This document shows, in pieces, positions 1 through 6,409 of a stretch of 16,137 nt of DNA; position 1 is the stretch's first letter, and each line of letters begins with the position of its first letter. The stretch lies in contig CALATR010000265.1 in assembly GCA_937891875.1 (NCBI GenBank), positions 1 through 16,137 on the forward strand, read 5' to 3'. The stretch comes from an uncultured Pseudomonadota bacterium (GTDB taxonomy: Bacteria; Myxococcota_A; UBA796; GCA-2862545). A program made the translations under genes and the position numbers. Below the pieces are notes generated by a model, which worked only from the letters and a program-made list of their open reading frames with translations, ran no database searches and was not told the origin of the DNA.

Positions 1-186
1 ATGCGATTCGACGAGAGAACCGCAAGTGCAATGACGGCCTAGAAACTCCTCGATGACCCCGAGCTGCTGAAGACCTCTGGCCGGCTCTATCTGGAACATC
101 GAGCAAGCGAAGCCTGGAGTACCCGCTTTTGGGGTGCAGTGATTACCACAGTCCAGGGCGTCGCGGCAGGTACCGTCGGGGGGTGA
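1..186 (+). pseudogene. Short reading frame interrupted by an in-frame amber codon; fragment of unknown protein
   Basis: Frame 1 opens with ATG at base 1, reads 13 codons to TAG (40-42), then continues open for 47 codons to TGA (184-186), 5 nt before the next gene's ATG. The downstream part reads like protein: it contains LLDDPELLKTSGRLYLEHRA and then a hydrophobic stretch FWGAVITTVQGVAAGTVGG that could be a membrane segment. About two thirds of its third positions are G or C, lower than in the strong genes here. It may be the amber-interrupted end of a gene starting before the window, a small protein using an unseen start after the TAG, or chance. No family recognised, and coding status is uncertain. 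Confidence 0.3.
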
Positions 187-191
187 AATCG

Positions 192-971
192 ATGAGCGAA
201 CCACAGCCATACCCGGACACCGCGCTTGCGGTCTCGTCGGATGGAGCCCCCGACCGTGCCGCTGTGGAAGGCCTCGTGTGCTCGTTGTTCGACGGTTCGG
301 AGCTGATCGCCGCTCTGAAGAGAACGGCGGCATTCGGGCCTGCGTTCGCGTCCCAGCTCCCGTCATCCGGTCAAAGTGACGCTGCCGTTGTCGCCGCCGT
401 TGTCGACCGGGTCGCCCGAACGGGGGCGTGGCCCGCATTCCACCGGATGTTGCTCCAGGAGCGGTCAGGCCGCGCAGCTGAGATCGAGTTGGTGTTGAGG
501 GTCGAGCCGAGTGATTTCGTGGGTGACGTGGACGCCGACCACCTGCCGCCGGCAAGCCCACTGCCAAGCAGGCCCAGGCACGTCTTCTTCCTCTACGACG
601 ATGCCGACTCTGCCGACCGGCTCCGCGGAGTCGCCGCCCGACTGGGCGACTGGGGAATCAGCACCGGCGTCTCTGCGATCGCCGAGCACGTCCCCCTCCA
701 GGCTGGCGACGTCCTTGTCATCGCTCTCGGACGGCATGACTCACCACGTTCTGCCCACTGGAGTGCCATGGCCACCCTGGTACGACACCGTCTCGAAATG
801 GGACTACGAACGCTGGTTCTACAGCTGCATCGCAGAGTGGGCCCTGGCATATTGGAGTGTGCGGAGGTCATCCCCCGCCCATTGTCCTGGATGGAACTCG
901 AAGAGCCAGAACGCAGTGGCTTCGACGACCTGCTCGTGAAGAGGCTCGACGTTCTCGTGAGGCAACCATGA
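192..971 (+). CDS. EAD-like plus degenerate TIR-like domain protein (conflict-system type)
   Basis: The protein is 259 aa. The ATG at 192 is preferred over an upstream in-frame TTG (129) because a G-rich GGGGGGTG lies about 8 nt before it and the extra residues look non-coding. Residues about 20-104 resemble effector-associated domains: a helical block with LFDGSELIAAL, then QLPSSG, then RTGAWPAFHRML and ERSGRAAEIELV. These adaptor domains sit at the N-termini of TIR, caspase-like, trypsin-like and NTPase proteins in multicellular bacteria. Residues about 128-257 look like a flavodoxin/TIR-like fold: HVFFLYDDADSADRL for strand A and helix A, then DVLVIALGRHDS and LRTLVLQL as core strands. Where catalytic TIRs carry Glu after S-x-W, this protein has SAHWSAMA (Ala194), so NADase activity looks unlikely. 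Its stop overlaps the next start (ATGA). The fold calls come from pattern reading, not a search. Confidence 0.6.
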   Translation: MSEPQPYPDTALAVSSDGAPDRAAVEGLVCSLFDGSELIAALKRTAAFGPAFASQLPSSGQSDAAVVAAVVDRVARTGAWPAFHRMLLQERSGRAAEIELVLRVEPSDFVGDVDADHLPPASPLPSRPRHVFFLYDDADSADRLRGVAARLGDWGISTGVSAIAEHVPLQAGDVLVIALGRHDSPRSAHWSAMATLVRHRLEMGLRTLVLQLHRRVGPGILECAEVIPRPLSWMELEEPERSGFDDLLVKRLDVLVRQP

Positions 972-3271
972 CCTTCTGGAGATCGGCATTCGAGCTCCAG
1001 GAGCTCGCACGCACCGGACCCACGCCCAAGGCGACGGCGCGGGTCCTGGAGCTGACATCCGATCGGCCCCTCGCTCACTGGTTCTTCTTCGACCTGGAGG
1101 ATCCGGCGTGGCTGGTGCCCGTGTCCAAGAGCGGGCGCTTGCGTCAGCCCCCGCCGTTCGAGTCGGGCCGCAACAACTACTGGCCCGAAGGGCACTACAT
1201 CGAGCGCATGGCGGCCTCGGCAGGAGGTCGAGATGACGCTGACCCGGTCGCGGACGTCATCCTGTCTGCCGTCGAGGAGATGTACTACACCAACAACCCG
1301 TGGGTGCACGGCAGCCTCCACCGCATCCTGACCGCGCTGGTCCCGCTGGCGCCGGACCGGGTGGCTCGGATCGTGCAGACCCGGAGCCGACTCATCGGCT
1401 ACCACCCCGACGTCGCCGAGCGCTACAGCTTCAGCCCGGTGTGGGACGAAGGGCCGGCGCTGGGATTGGCCCTCTTCGAGCACGGCCATCCCGCGGTCGC
1501 CGGAGACGTCTGGTGGCTGCTCTTCTCGTTCGGGCGGCGCGACGACGACATGCTGGACCACCTCATCGAGCGCGGCGTCAAGACCGTAACCGAGGCGCTC
1601 GCCACGCCGGCTCACGCCTCATTCGGAGCGCTTTTCTTCAGCCATCTGCATGCGCACCGAAGCACAGCGCTTCCTCCGCCGGTCGGCTGGGCTCGCCACT
1701 CCGACGCCGATGCCGCCATCGCGGGCGCCATGCGGCGCTGCCTCGCTGCGGCGCCCGAGGCGGATCGCGACCTCTTGCGCCAGGTGGAGCGCCTGCGAAC
1801 CTATCGCTCACCAACGCCCCTGGTCACCGTGGCGGACGACGACGAGCCTGAATTGGACGAGGGCCCCCCTGTCCACGGCGCGGGTGAAGCCGGTCTCAAC
1901 GAGGGTTCCGAGAGACCCGCCCCTCCCACCTGGGAGTCGCTGCGGGAGACCACGGCCATCGAGACCGCGCCCTACGGCGAGCTTGGACCCCTGGGCTGGG
2001 ACACGGCCGTCCAGGTCGCGAGGAACGTCGTCGGCGAGCACGCGACGAGCTGGATCTGCAGTCGGATCTCGATGGACCTCTTGCAGGGGGAGACCGCCGA
2101 GAAGCCGACGCCCGAGCAGGCGGAGGCGCTCGCGGCCGCCCTGACTCCGGCCCTCGCCCTGCAGGAACCGTACGGCGGACTCGACTGGCAGGGATTCGAT
2201 GCCTTCAACCAGGCGATCAACGCGGCGCGCTCCAAGGCGGTCGAGGTGGTGCTCCGGGCGTGCCTCCAGTGCCTCCCGCCGTCGGAGTCGGCTGAGCGCC
2301 AGCAGTGGGACATCCGGACCCACCTCCCCGCGGCAGCGCGAATGTTGGACCACGCGCTGGACCCGTCGAGGGTGTTCAGTGTCGAGGTGCGCGCGGTGTT
2401 CGGCCGATGGCTCCCGCAGCTGTCGCTCCTCGGTGGGGGCTGGCTCGACGACAACGTGCATCGCCTGTTTCCGGAGGCCCCTCCGCTCGCAGTGCTTCGG
2501 CGATCCGCATTCGCGAGTTACGTCCTATGGTCTCGACCATACGGCGCCTTGGTACCCCTGGTGAAGCCGCTCTTCCTCGCAGAGCTTCGCTACTGGTCGG
2601 GGCACGAGAGCACCCACGTCCTGCGCGAGGCTGGCGAGGCGTTCGCCCGGCACCTCATGACGTTCCTGTGGTGGGGCCGAGTCGACCCGCAGGATCCCGA
2701 GGTCGTGGCGCTCGTCGAAGCCCCGGAGCCCTTCGTGCGCGCCGCGGTCCACTTCCTCACCACCCAGCTCCGCCACGCGCGGCGAGAGAACGTCGATCTC
2801 GGCGACGGTGCAGAGCGGATCATGGGGGTCCTGGACGCGGTCAAGTCCAGGGTCCAGCGCGAGCCGTCCCTCCTCTCCATGCTCACCGACATCGGCCCCA
2901 TCGCGAACAGCAGCCTGGATGCCGCGTGGCGGCTGCAGTTCGTCGAGGACGTGTACGCACTCGTTCCCGGGCAGGGTGCTCGGCTCACGGAGGTCGGCTT
3001 GATGGACGGGCTGATGGAGGCTGCGTCCCAGCCGGGCATGGCGCGGAGAGCGATCGACGCCCTGCGCAGCGTCGTCCGCGGCCAGGCGCTCGGACAGATG
3101 GTCTATTACCGCGACCGCCAGACCCTCATTGCGCTGCTGCAGCTCGCGGTGGAGACCGACCCGCAGGCGGCTCTCGAGGTCTTGGACCTGATGGGCACTC
3201 ACGTGGCCTGGCGCAGCATGCCGGAGCTGGAAGACCTCGCGCGGACCTGCGTCGAGGCGCAGGGCTCCTAG
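968..3271 (+). CDS. Large helical-repeat protein coupled to the EAD/TIR-like gene
   Basis: The protein is 767 aa. The ATG at 968 overlaps the upstream TGA (ATGA) and is preceded by GTGAGG with 5-nt spacing, so this start is preferred over the longer in-frame opening at 857. No catalytic motif, signal peptide or membrane segment is visible. Residues 37-52 (HWFFFDLEDPAWLVPV) followed by PPP at 61-63 and a WPEGHYIERMA segment at 72-82 resemble a motif I recall from large bacterial proteins with HEAT-like repeats, some next to NTPase or Hsp90-like ATPase domains; this recollection needs checking. The rest is mostly amphipathic helices, suggesting an alpha-solenoid, broken by an acidic, Pro/Gly-rich linker at about 287-320. 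The tight overlap suggests it works with the EAD/TIR-like protein, perhaps as a scaffold or sensor. The function is unknown. Confidence 0.75.
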   Translation: MTFWRSAFELQELARTGPTPKATARVLELTSDRPLAHWFFFDLEDPAWLVPVSKSGRLRQPPPFESGRNNYWPEGHYIERMAASAGGRDDADPVADVILSAVEEMYYTNNPWVHGSLHRILTALVPLAPDRVARIVQTRSRLIGYHPDVAERYSFSPVWDEGPALGLALFEHGHPAVAGDVWWLLFSFGRRDDDMLDHLIERGVKTVTEALATPAHASFGALFFSHLHAHRSTALPPPVGWARHSDADAAIAGAMRRCLAAAPEADRDLLRQVERLRTYRSPTPLVTVADDDEPELDEGPPVHGAGEAGLNEGSERPAPPTWESLRETTAIETAPYGELGPLGWDTAVQVARNVVGEHATSWICSRISMDLLQGETAEKPTPEQAEALAAALTPALALQEPYGGLDWQGFDAFNQAINAARSKAVEVVLRACLQCLPPSESAERQQWDIRTHLPAAARMLDHALDPSRVFSVEVRAVFGRWLPQLSLLGGGWLDDNVHRLFPEAPPLAVLRRSAFASYVLWSRPYGALVPLVKPLFLAELRYWSGHESTHVLREAGEAFARHLMTFLWWGRVDPQDPEVVALVEAPEPFVRAAVHFLTTQLRHARRENVDLGDGAERIMGVLDAVKSRVQREPSLLSMLTDIGPIANSSLDAAWRLQFVEDVYALVPGQGARLTEVGLMDGLMEAASQPGMARRAIDALRSVVRGQALGQMVYYRDRQTLIALLQLAVETDPQAALEVLDLMGTHVAWRSMPELEDLARTCVEAQGS

Positions 3272-3348
3272 ACGGCGCCCGGATCCGCGTCCCCGCACGT
3301 TCGCCAGCGAGACCGCGGGTGTGCGCGCACAGATCACCCAGACAGCAA

Positions 3349-3369
3349 GCGTAACCCCTACTATTACGC
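3349..3369. promoter_or_regulatory. 6-bp inverted repeat GCGTAA-N9-TTACGC in an AT-rich island
   Basis: GCGTAA (3349-3354) and TTACGC (3364-3369) are perfect inverted copies 9 nt apart. They lie in one of the few AT-rich patches of the window, between the helical-repeat gene and the lipoprotein gene. It could be an operator for the lipoprotein gene, whose start is about 100 nt downstream, or a weak terminator stem, since ATTTTC follows. No convincing -35/-10 pair was found. Confidence 0.3.
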
Positions 3370-3467
3370 AATAGACATTTTCATCCAGGCATCACCGATC
3401 CACGAGTCCCACCGCAGTCCCCCCGCTACGATCTCCGCACACCCCACGATTCACTGCGGAGGTCCAC

Positions 3468-3995
3468 ATGAATCCCCGATGGCTCACCCTGATCGCCCTG
3501 ACCGTCCTCGGCGGCTGCGAATACTGGTACACCGTGACCGTGCCGACGTCGGACAGCACGCCACCGACGGCGTGGGCCACGCTGTACTACGACGGTGGAC
3601 ATCAGGTCGCGGCGACGTCGTCCGGCACCTCGTTCTCGAAGAACTGGACCGACCCCTACAAGAGCTTCTTCATCGTCGGCTCGGGCACGGACTCGGGCGG
3701 CACCCACCGGGTCGATCTGTCCGTCAGCACCGGGCACTTCTGCACGAAGGGAAGCGTCGCGAAGGCCATCGGCCCGGGCCTGGTGGTGCCGCTCACCGAG
3801 ATCCAGCCCGGAAGTCCTGGCTCCAAGGTCGACAACGGCCTGTATGGCGCGAAGTACTATCGCTTCTCCGACTTCAGCAACCCCTGCGGCAGCGGCTGGA
3901 CCTGGGTGTCGACGACGGCCTACATCACCACCCGTGCCGAGGACTTCCACGGCAACGTGTCGACCGTGAGCTCGACCGTGCGCCACAGCTGGTAG
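3468..3995 (+). CDS. Small lipoprotein of unknown function
   Basis: The protein is 175 aa. GGAGG at 3458-3462 sits 5 nt before the ATG. A short N-terminus with a hydrophobic stretch ends in a lipobox, LGGC, with lipidated Cys17, so this is predicted to be a signal peptidase II substrate anchored in the envelope; no Asp follows the Cys. The mature part is rich in Ser, Thr, Gly and aromatics and appears all-beta. It opens with SDSTPPTAWATLYYDGG and ends with EDFHGNVSTVSSTV, both typical of Ig-like or fibronectin-like beta-sandwich modules in delta-proteobacterial surface proteins. Cys92 and Cys140 could form a disulfide. The gene is flanked by intergenic gaps of about 100-200 nt and looks monocistronic, though it shares strand with the metallopeptidase pair downstream. 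No specific family recognised. Confidence 0.8.
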   Translation: MNPRWLTLIALTVLGGCEYWYTVTVPTSDSTPPTAWATLYYDGGHQVAATSSGTSFSKNWTDPYKSFFIVGSGTDSGGTHRVDLSVSTGHFCTKGSVAKAIGPGLVVPLTEIQPGSPGSKVDNGLYGAKYYRFSDFSNPCGSGWTWVSTTAYITTRAEDFHGNVSTVSSTVRHSW

Positions 3996-4019
3996 GGCCC
4001 GAGGAGCCTCCGTTTCGTA

Positions 4020-4036
4020 CCTTGCGTTCGACAAGG
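4020..4036. repeat. 5-bp inverted repeat CCTTG-N7-CAAGG nested in GTACC/GGTAC
   Basis: CCTTG (4020-4024) pairs with CAAGG (4032-4036). A wider pair GTACC (4017-4021) and GGTAC (4043-4047) surrounds and partly competes with it. It lies 25 nt after the lipoprotein stop. It may be a weak transcription end signal or an operator; there is no downstream T run. Confidence 0.25.
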
Positions 4037-4054
4037 CAGAACGGTACTTCCCCC

Positions 4055-4087
4055 CTCGGGCGCGGTCCTCCTCACCACGCGCCCGAG
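4055..4087. promoter_or_regulatory. Perfect 10-bp GC-rich stem-loop just upstream of the metallopeptidase RBS
   Basis: CTCGGGCGCG (4055-4064) is exactly complementary in reverse to CGCGCCCGAG (4078-4087), with a 13-nt pyrimidine-rich loop containing CCTCC, which resembles an anti-Shine-Dalgarno sequence. The stem ends 1 nt before the GAGG ribosome binding site (4089-4092) of the gene starting at 4098. It may act as a terminator for the upstream lipoprotein gene, an mRNA leader structure controlling metallopeptidase translation, or a protein-binding palindrome. There is no U tract, so a classic intrinsic terminator is less likely. Confidence 0.5.
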
Positions 4088-4097
4088 CGAGGTTGCC

Positions 4098-4964
4098 ATG
4101 GGCAAGGGCAAGAAGAAGGCGCCGCAGATCTCCGGTCCGACCGACGTGACCCGGGGTGATGCGACCTCCGTCATCCGCGAGTCGTTCGAGACCTCGGGCA
4201 TCGACCGCTCGACCCTCTCCCCCGCGGAGCTGGAGCTGCTCGACGGCACGCCCATGCTCGACGCGGTCGCCAACGAGGCGTCCGGCCGCGAGGAGAAGAC
4301 CGACTTCGGCGACTACTGGGTCGTGCCGGACGAGACCGTCGAGTGCGTCGGCGACGCCGTGGGCGAGCAGATCACCGAGACCGAGTTCGCCGCGGTGCAG
4401 GCCGCCTGGACCAAGATCACGTCGGGCTCGGGCAGCATCAAGATCTCGGAGACCGGTCCGGACGGCGATGTCTCCGGCTTCGAGAAGAAGATCCTGGAGC
4501 AGCTCGGCAAGCTGATGTCGAAGCCCCAGGGCCGCGCGCTGGTCATGGGCCTCGTCAACGGCGGCTCCACCGTCACCATCAAGCCCGCCAAGGCCGGCTC
4601 CATCGCCTCGGCACGCCGCGGTGACGGCTCGCTCGAGAACGACGACGGCACGGCGGGCGCGGGTGGCACGACGACCATCAACATCGACCCCACCCTGAGC
4701 GACGACAAGGTCTCGGCCTTCGACAAGGACGGCAACGAGATCCCCTCGCCGGTGTGGCTCATCCTCGGCCACGAGCTCATCCACGCCGAGCACAACGCCG
4801 CGGGTCGCAACCGCCGCAACCAGGATGCGTCCGCAGACGCGTGGGGCAACAAGGAGGAGGAGGAGACCATCAACAGCGGTGCGGGCGTCACCGAGAACAA
4901 GCTCCGCGCCGAGCACGGCGAAGAGCTCGGTCAGCGCTACGGCCATGGCGGTAAGATCAATTGA
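4098..4964 (+). CDS. M91 (NleD-like) zinc metallopeptidase, possible effector or toxin
   Basis: The protein is 288 aa. The ATG is 5 nt after GAGG. The zinc motif HELIH is at 225-229, inside VWLILGHELIHAEHNAAG. It is followed by an acidic EEEETIN at 253-259, which could supply a third metal ligand, and by TENKLRAEHGEELGQRYGH near the C-terminus. This order resembles peptidase family M91, which includes the type III effector NleD and P. syringae HopH/HopAP-type proteins, and whose domains also occur at the ends of polymorphic toxins. The first 50 residues are Lys-rich then acidic (MGKGKKKAPQISGP), with no Sec signal or transmembrane helix, so export would need a specialised secretion system or the enzyme acts in the cytoplasm. 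A TTGA overlap couples it to the lipoprotein gene. The family assignment is by motif only; substrate and export route are unknown. Confidence 0.72.
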   Translation: MGKGKKKAPQISGPTDVTRGDATSVIRESFETSGIDRSTLSPAELELLDGTPMLDAVANEASGREEKTDFGDYWVVPDETVECVGDAVGEQITETEFAAVQAAWTKITSGSGSIKISETGPDGDVSGFEKKILEQLGKLMSKPQGRALVMGLVNGGSTVTIKPAKAGSIASARRGDGSLENDDGTAGAGGTTTINIDPTLSDDKVSAFDKDGNEIPSPVWLILGHELIHAEHNAAGRNRRNQDASADAWGNKEEEETINSGAGVTENKLRAEHGEELGQRYGHGGKIN

Positions 4965-5539
4965 TCGCCCCCCGCCGCCAGTCCCCGCTCGGCATCGCGC
5001 TCGGCAGCGCGCTGCTGCTCCTCACCGCGTGCCCGTCGTCGCGCGCGTCCTCATCCCAGCCTGTCGGAGACCCGAACATGACCACCACCCAGACCGCCGC
5101 GAACGTGAAGGTCGGCTGCACCGTCACCGGGACGGAGCTCGTCATGGAGATCCGCAACGAGGGCGCGGCCCCGGTCTACCTGCTCAAGAACGACCGGATG
5201 CCCTACGTGATGCACCCGGGCGCGGGCAAGCTGACCGTCGAGTACGGCGTACACGCGCCCGATCCCGACGCCGACTACTACATGATCGAGATCCCCAGCA
5301 CCCAGGAGCTCGCTGCGGGCGCCTCGATCCAGGCCAAGGTCTCGCTCTCGCCGCTCGTGCTGTCGGACCACTACGAGGGCACCGAGCAGGCGACGCTGAC
5401 CGGCACGCACACCGTCACCTGCCGCGCCGCGTGGGGTGCCGAGCCCATCACCGAGGCGAAGAGCCGCCAGATGGGCATCAAGAGCCTCATCGCCTGGCAG
5501 ACCTGGGTGGACGCCGACGCGGTGACGGTCGAGCTGTAG
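4961..5539 (+). CDS. Beta-rich lipoprotein coupled to the metallopeptidase (candidate inhibitor or partner)
   Basis: The protein is 192 aa with a TTG start that overlaps the metallopeptidase stop (TTGA). The next in-frame Met lies after the signal peptide, so TTG is the only start that retains it. A positively charged N-terminus (APRRQ), a hydrophobic core and the lipobox LTAC with Cys24 mark a lipoprotein. After a Ser-rich linker, residues about 48-158 form an apparent beta-sandwich, with GTELVMEIRNEGAAPVYLL typical of Ig-like folds. Cys53 and Cys154, on the presumed first and last strands, could form a disulfide. The close coupling suggests a job tied to the metallopeptidase, either periplasmic immunity or inhibition, or surface display and delivery; no sequence evidence chooses between these. 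No named family recognised. Confidence 0.78.
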   Translation: MIAPRRQSPLGIALGSALLLLTACPSSRASSSQPVGDPNMTTTQTAANVKVGCTVTGTELVMEIRNEGAAPVYLLKNDRMPYVMHPGAGKLTVEYGVHAPDPDADYYMIEIPSTQELAAGASIQAKVSLSPLVLSDHYEGTEQATLTGTHTVTCRAAWGAEPITEAKSRQMGIKSLIAWQTWVDADAVTVEL

Positions 5540-5650
5540 CGACCGGCCGCTGACGCGCCCCCCGACGGACCTGTAGCCACCCGTCACCGCTCCCGACACG
5601 CCCATCCGGTACACCTGCCCCCGTGACGTGTTGCGTTCGGGAGGGTGGCG

Positions 5651-6409
5651 ATGGCTGTGCAGGACGGACCTGGGACTGCGGTGGTGTTGGCCGCGGGTCG
5701 AGGGACCCGGCTCGGCGACCTGACCCAGGACACCCCCAAGTGCCTGCTGCCCATCCGCGGCGAGCCCCTGCTCGCCCACCAGGTGCGGGCGCTGCGGGGG
5801 GCGGGCGTGCGCGACATCGTGCTGGTGGTCGGCTTCGAGGCGCTCCCCCTGTGCCAGCGCGCCCGCGCCCTCGACCCGGACGTGCGCTGGCACTTCGTCG
5901 TCGCCCCGGAGTTTGCCTCCAGCAACACCCTGTGGTCCCTCGCCCAGGCGAGCCGCTTCCTCGAGGACGGCGCGCTGGTGGTCAACGGCGACGTGCTGTT
6001 CGGCGCCGAGCTGGTGCGCCACCTGCTCCGCCACGCGGGTCCGGCGGGCCTGGCGATCGAGGTCGGAAAGACCGGCGAAGAAGAGGTGAAGGTCCGGATC
6101 GACGCCCACGATCACGTGGTCGAGATCTCGAAGGAGGTGCGGCCGGACCACGCGCTGGGCGAGTCGGTCGGGGTCGGGTTCTTCTCCTCCACCTGGGGCC
6201 GCGCCCTCGCCGAGCAGCTCCGAGAGATGGCCACCGTCGAGGCCCACCGCCACGCCTACTACGAGCGCGCCATCCAGGCGCTCCTGCCCCGCTGCCCCCT
6301 GCGCGCGGTGCGCCTCGCCGATCACCCGGTCGTCGAGATCGACTTCCTCGAGGACTACGCCCGGGCGAACCAGCAGATCGCCCCGCAGCTGGAGGCGTCG
6401 TGCGGGTGA
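5651..6409 (+). CDS. LicC-like nucleotidyltransferase (CDP-alcohol or NDP-sugar forming)
   Basis: The protein is 252 aa. GGGAGG (5639-5644) sits 6 nt before the ATG at 5651; an in-frame GTG at 5645 directly abuts the RBS and is less likely. The N-terminal NTP-binding loop is LAAGRGTRL at 13-21 with PK at 29-30. VVNGDVLF around Asp114 supplies the metal-binding acid, and EFASSNTLWSLAQA (87-100) resembles the substrate loop of the phosphocholine cytidylyltransferase (LicC) branch rather than the classic glucose-1-phosphate enzymes. VEIDFLEDYARA near the C-terminus also fits that branch. The expected reaction is CTP plus a phospho-alcohol giving a CDP-alcohol and pyrophosphate, in the cytosol. 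Its place in an operon ending with a CDP-alcohol phosphotransferase supports a CDP-linked product; choline, ethanolamine, inositol and glycerol phosphates cannot be told apart by eye. Confidence 0.85.
   Translation: MAVQDGPGTAVVLAAGRGTRLGDLTQDTPKCLLPIRGEPLLAHQVRALRGAGVRDIVLVVGFEALPLCQRARALDPDVRWHFVVAPEFASSNTLWSLAQASRFLEDGALVVNGDVLFGAELVRHLLRHAGPAGLAIEVGKTGEEEVKVRIDAHDHVVEISKEVRPDHALGESVGVGFFSSTWGRALAEQLREMATVEAHRHAYYERAIQALLPRCPLRAVRLADHPVVEIDFLEDYARANQQIAPQLEASCG

Noticed and set aside
129..191. TTG-initiated N-terminal extension of the EAD/TIR-like protein
   Set aside because: It adds a short Arg/Gly-rich, non-conserved-looking stretch with no ribosome binding site; ATG at 192 has a G-rich one.
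593..1615. 340-codon - strand frame opposite the EAD/TIR-like and helical-repeat genes
   Set aside because: It is Arg/Val/Gly/Asp-rich with no motif and is contradicted by the ATGA-coupled pair on the + strand.
3272..3300. Possible terminator hairpin after the helical-repeat gene (GACG...CGTC around GGATCC)
   Set aside because: Only about six pairs with a bulge and no T run, so it is not supportable.
3426..4946. 506-codon - strand frame across the lipoprotein and metallopeptidase genes
   Set aside because: It is a shadow frame with biased composition and no motif; both + strand genes have good ribosome binding sites and recognisable signals.
5623..6405. Extension of the FAAL frame through the nucleotidyltransferase gene
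   Set aside because: The extension is Arg/Pro/Gly-rich shadow sequence. The nucleotidyltransferase in the other frame has clear motifs, and a GTGA overlap start is available.
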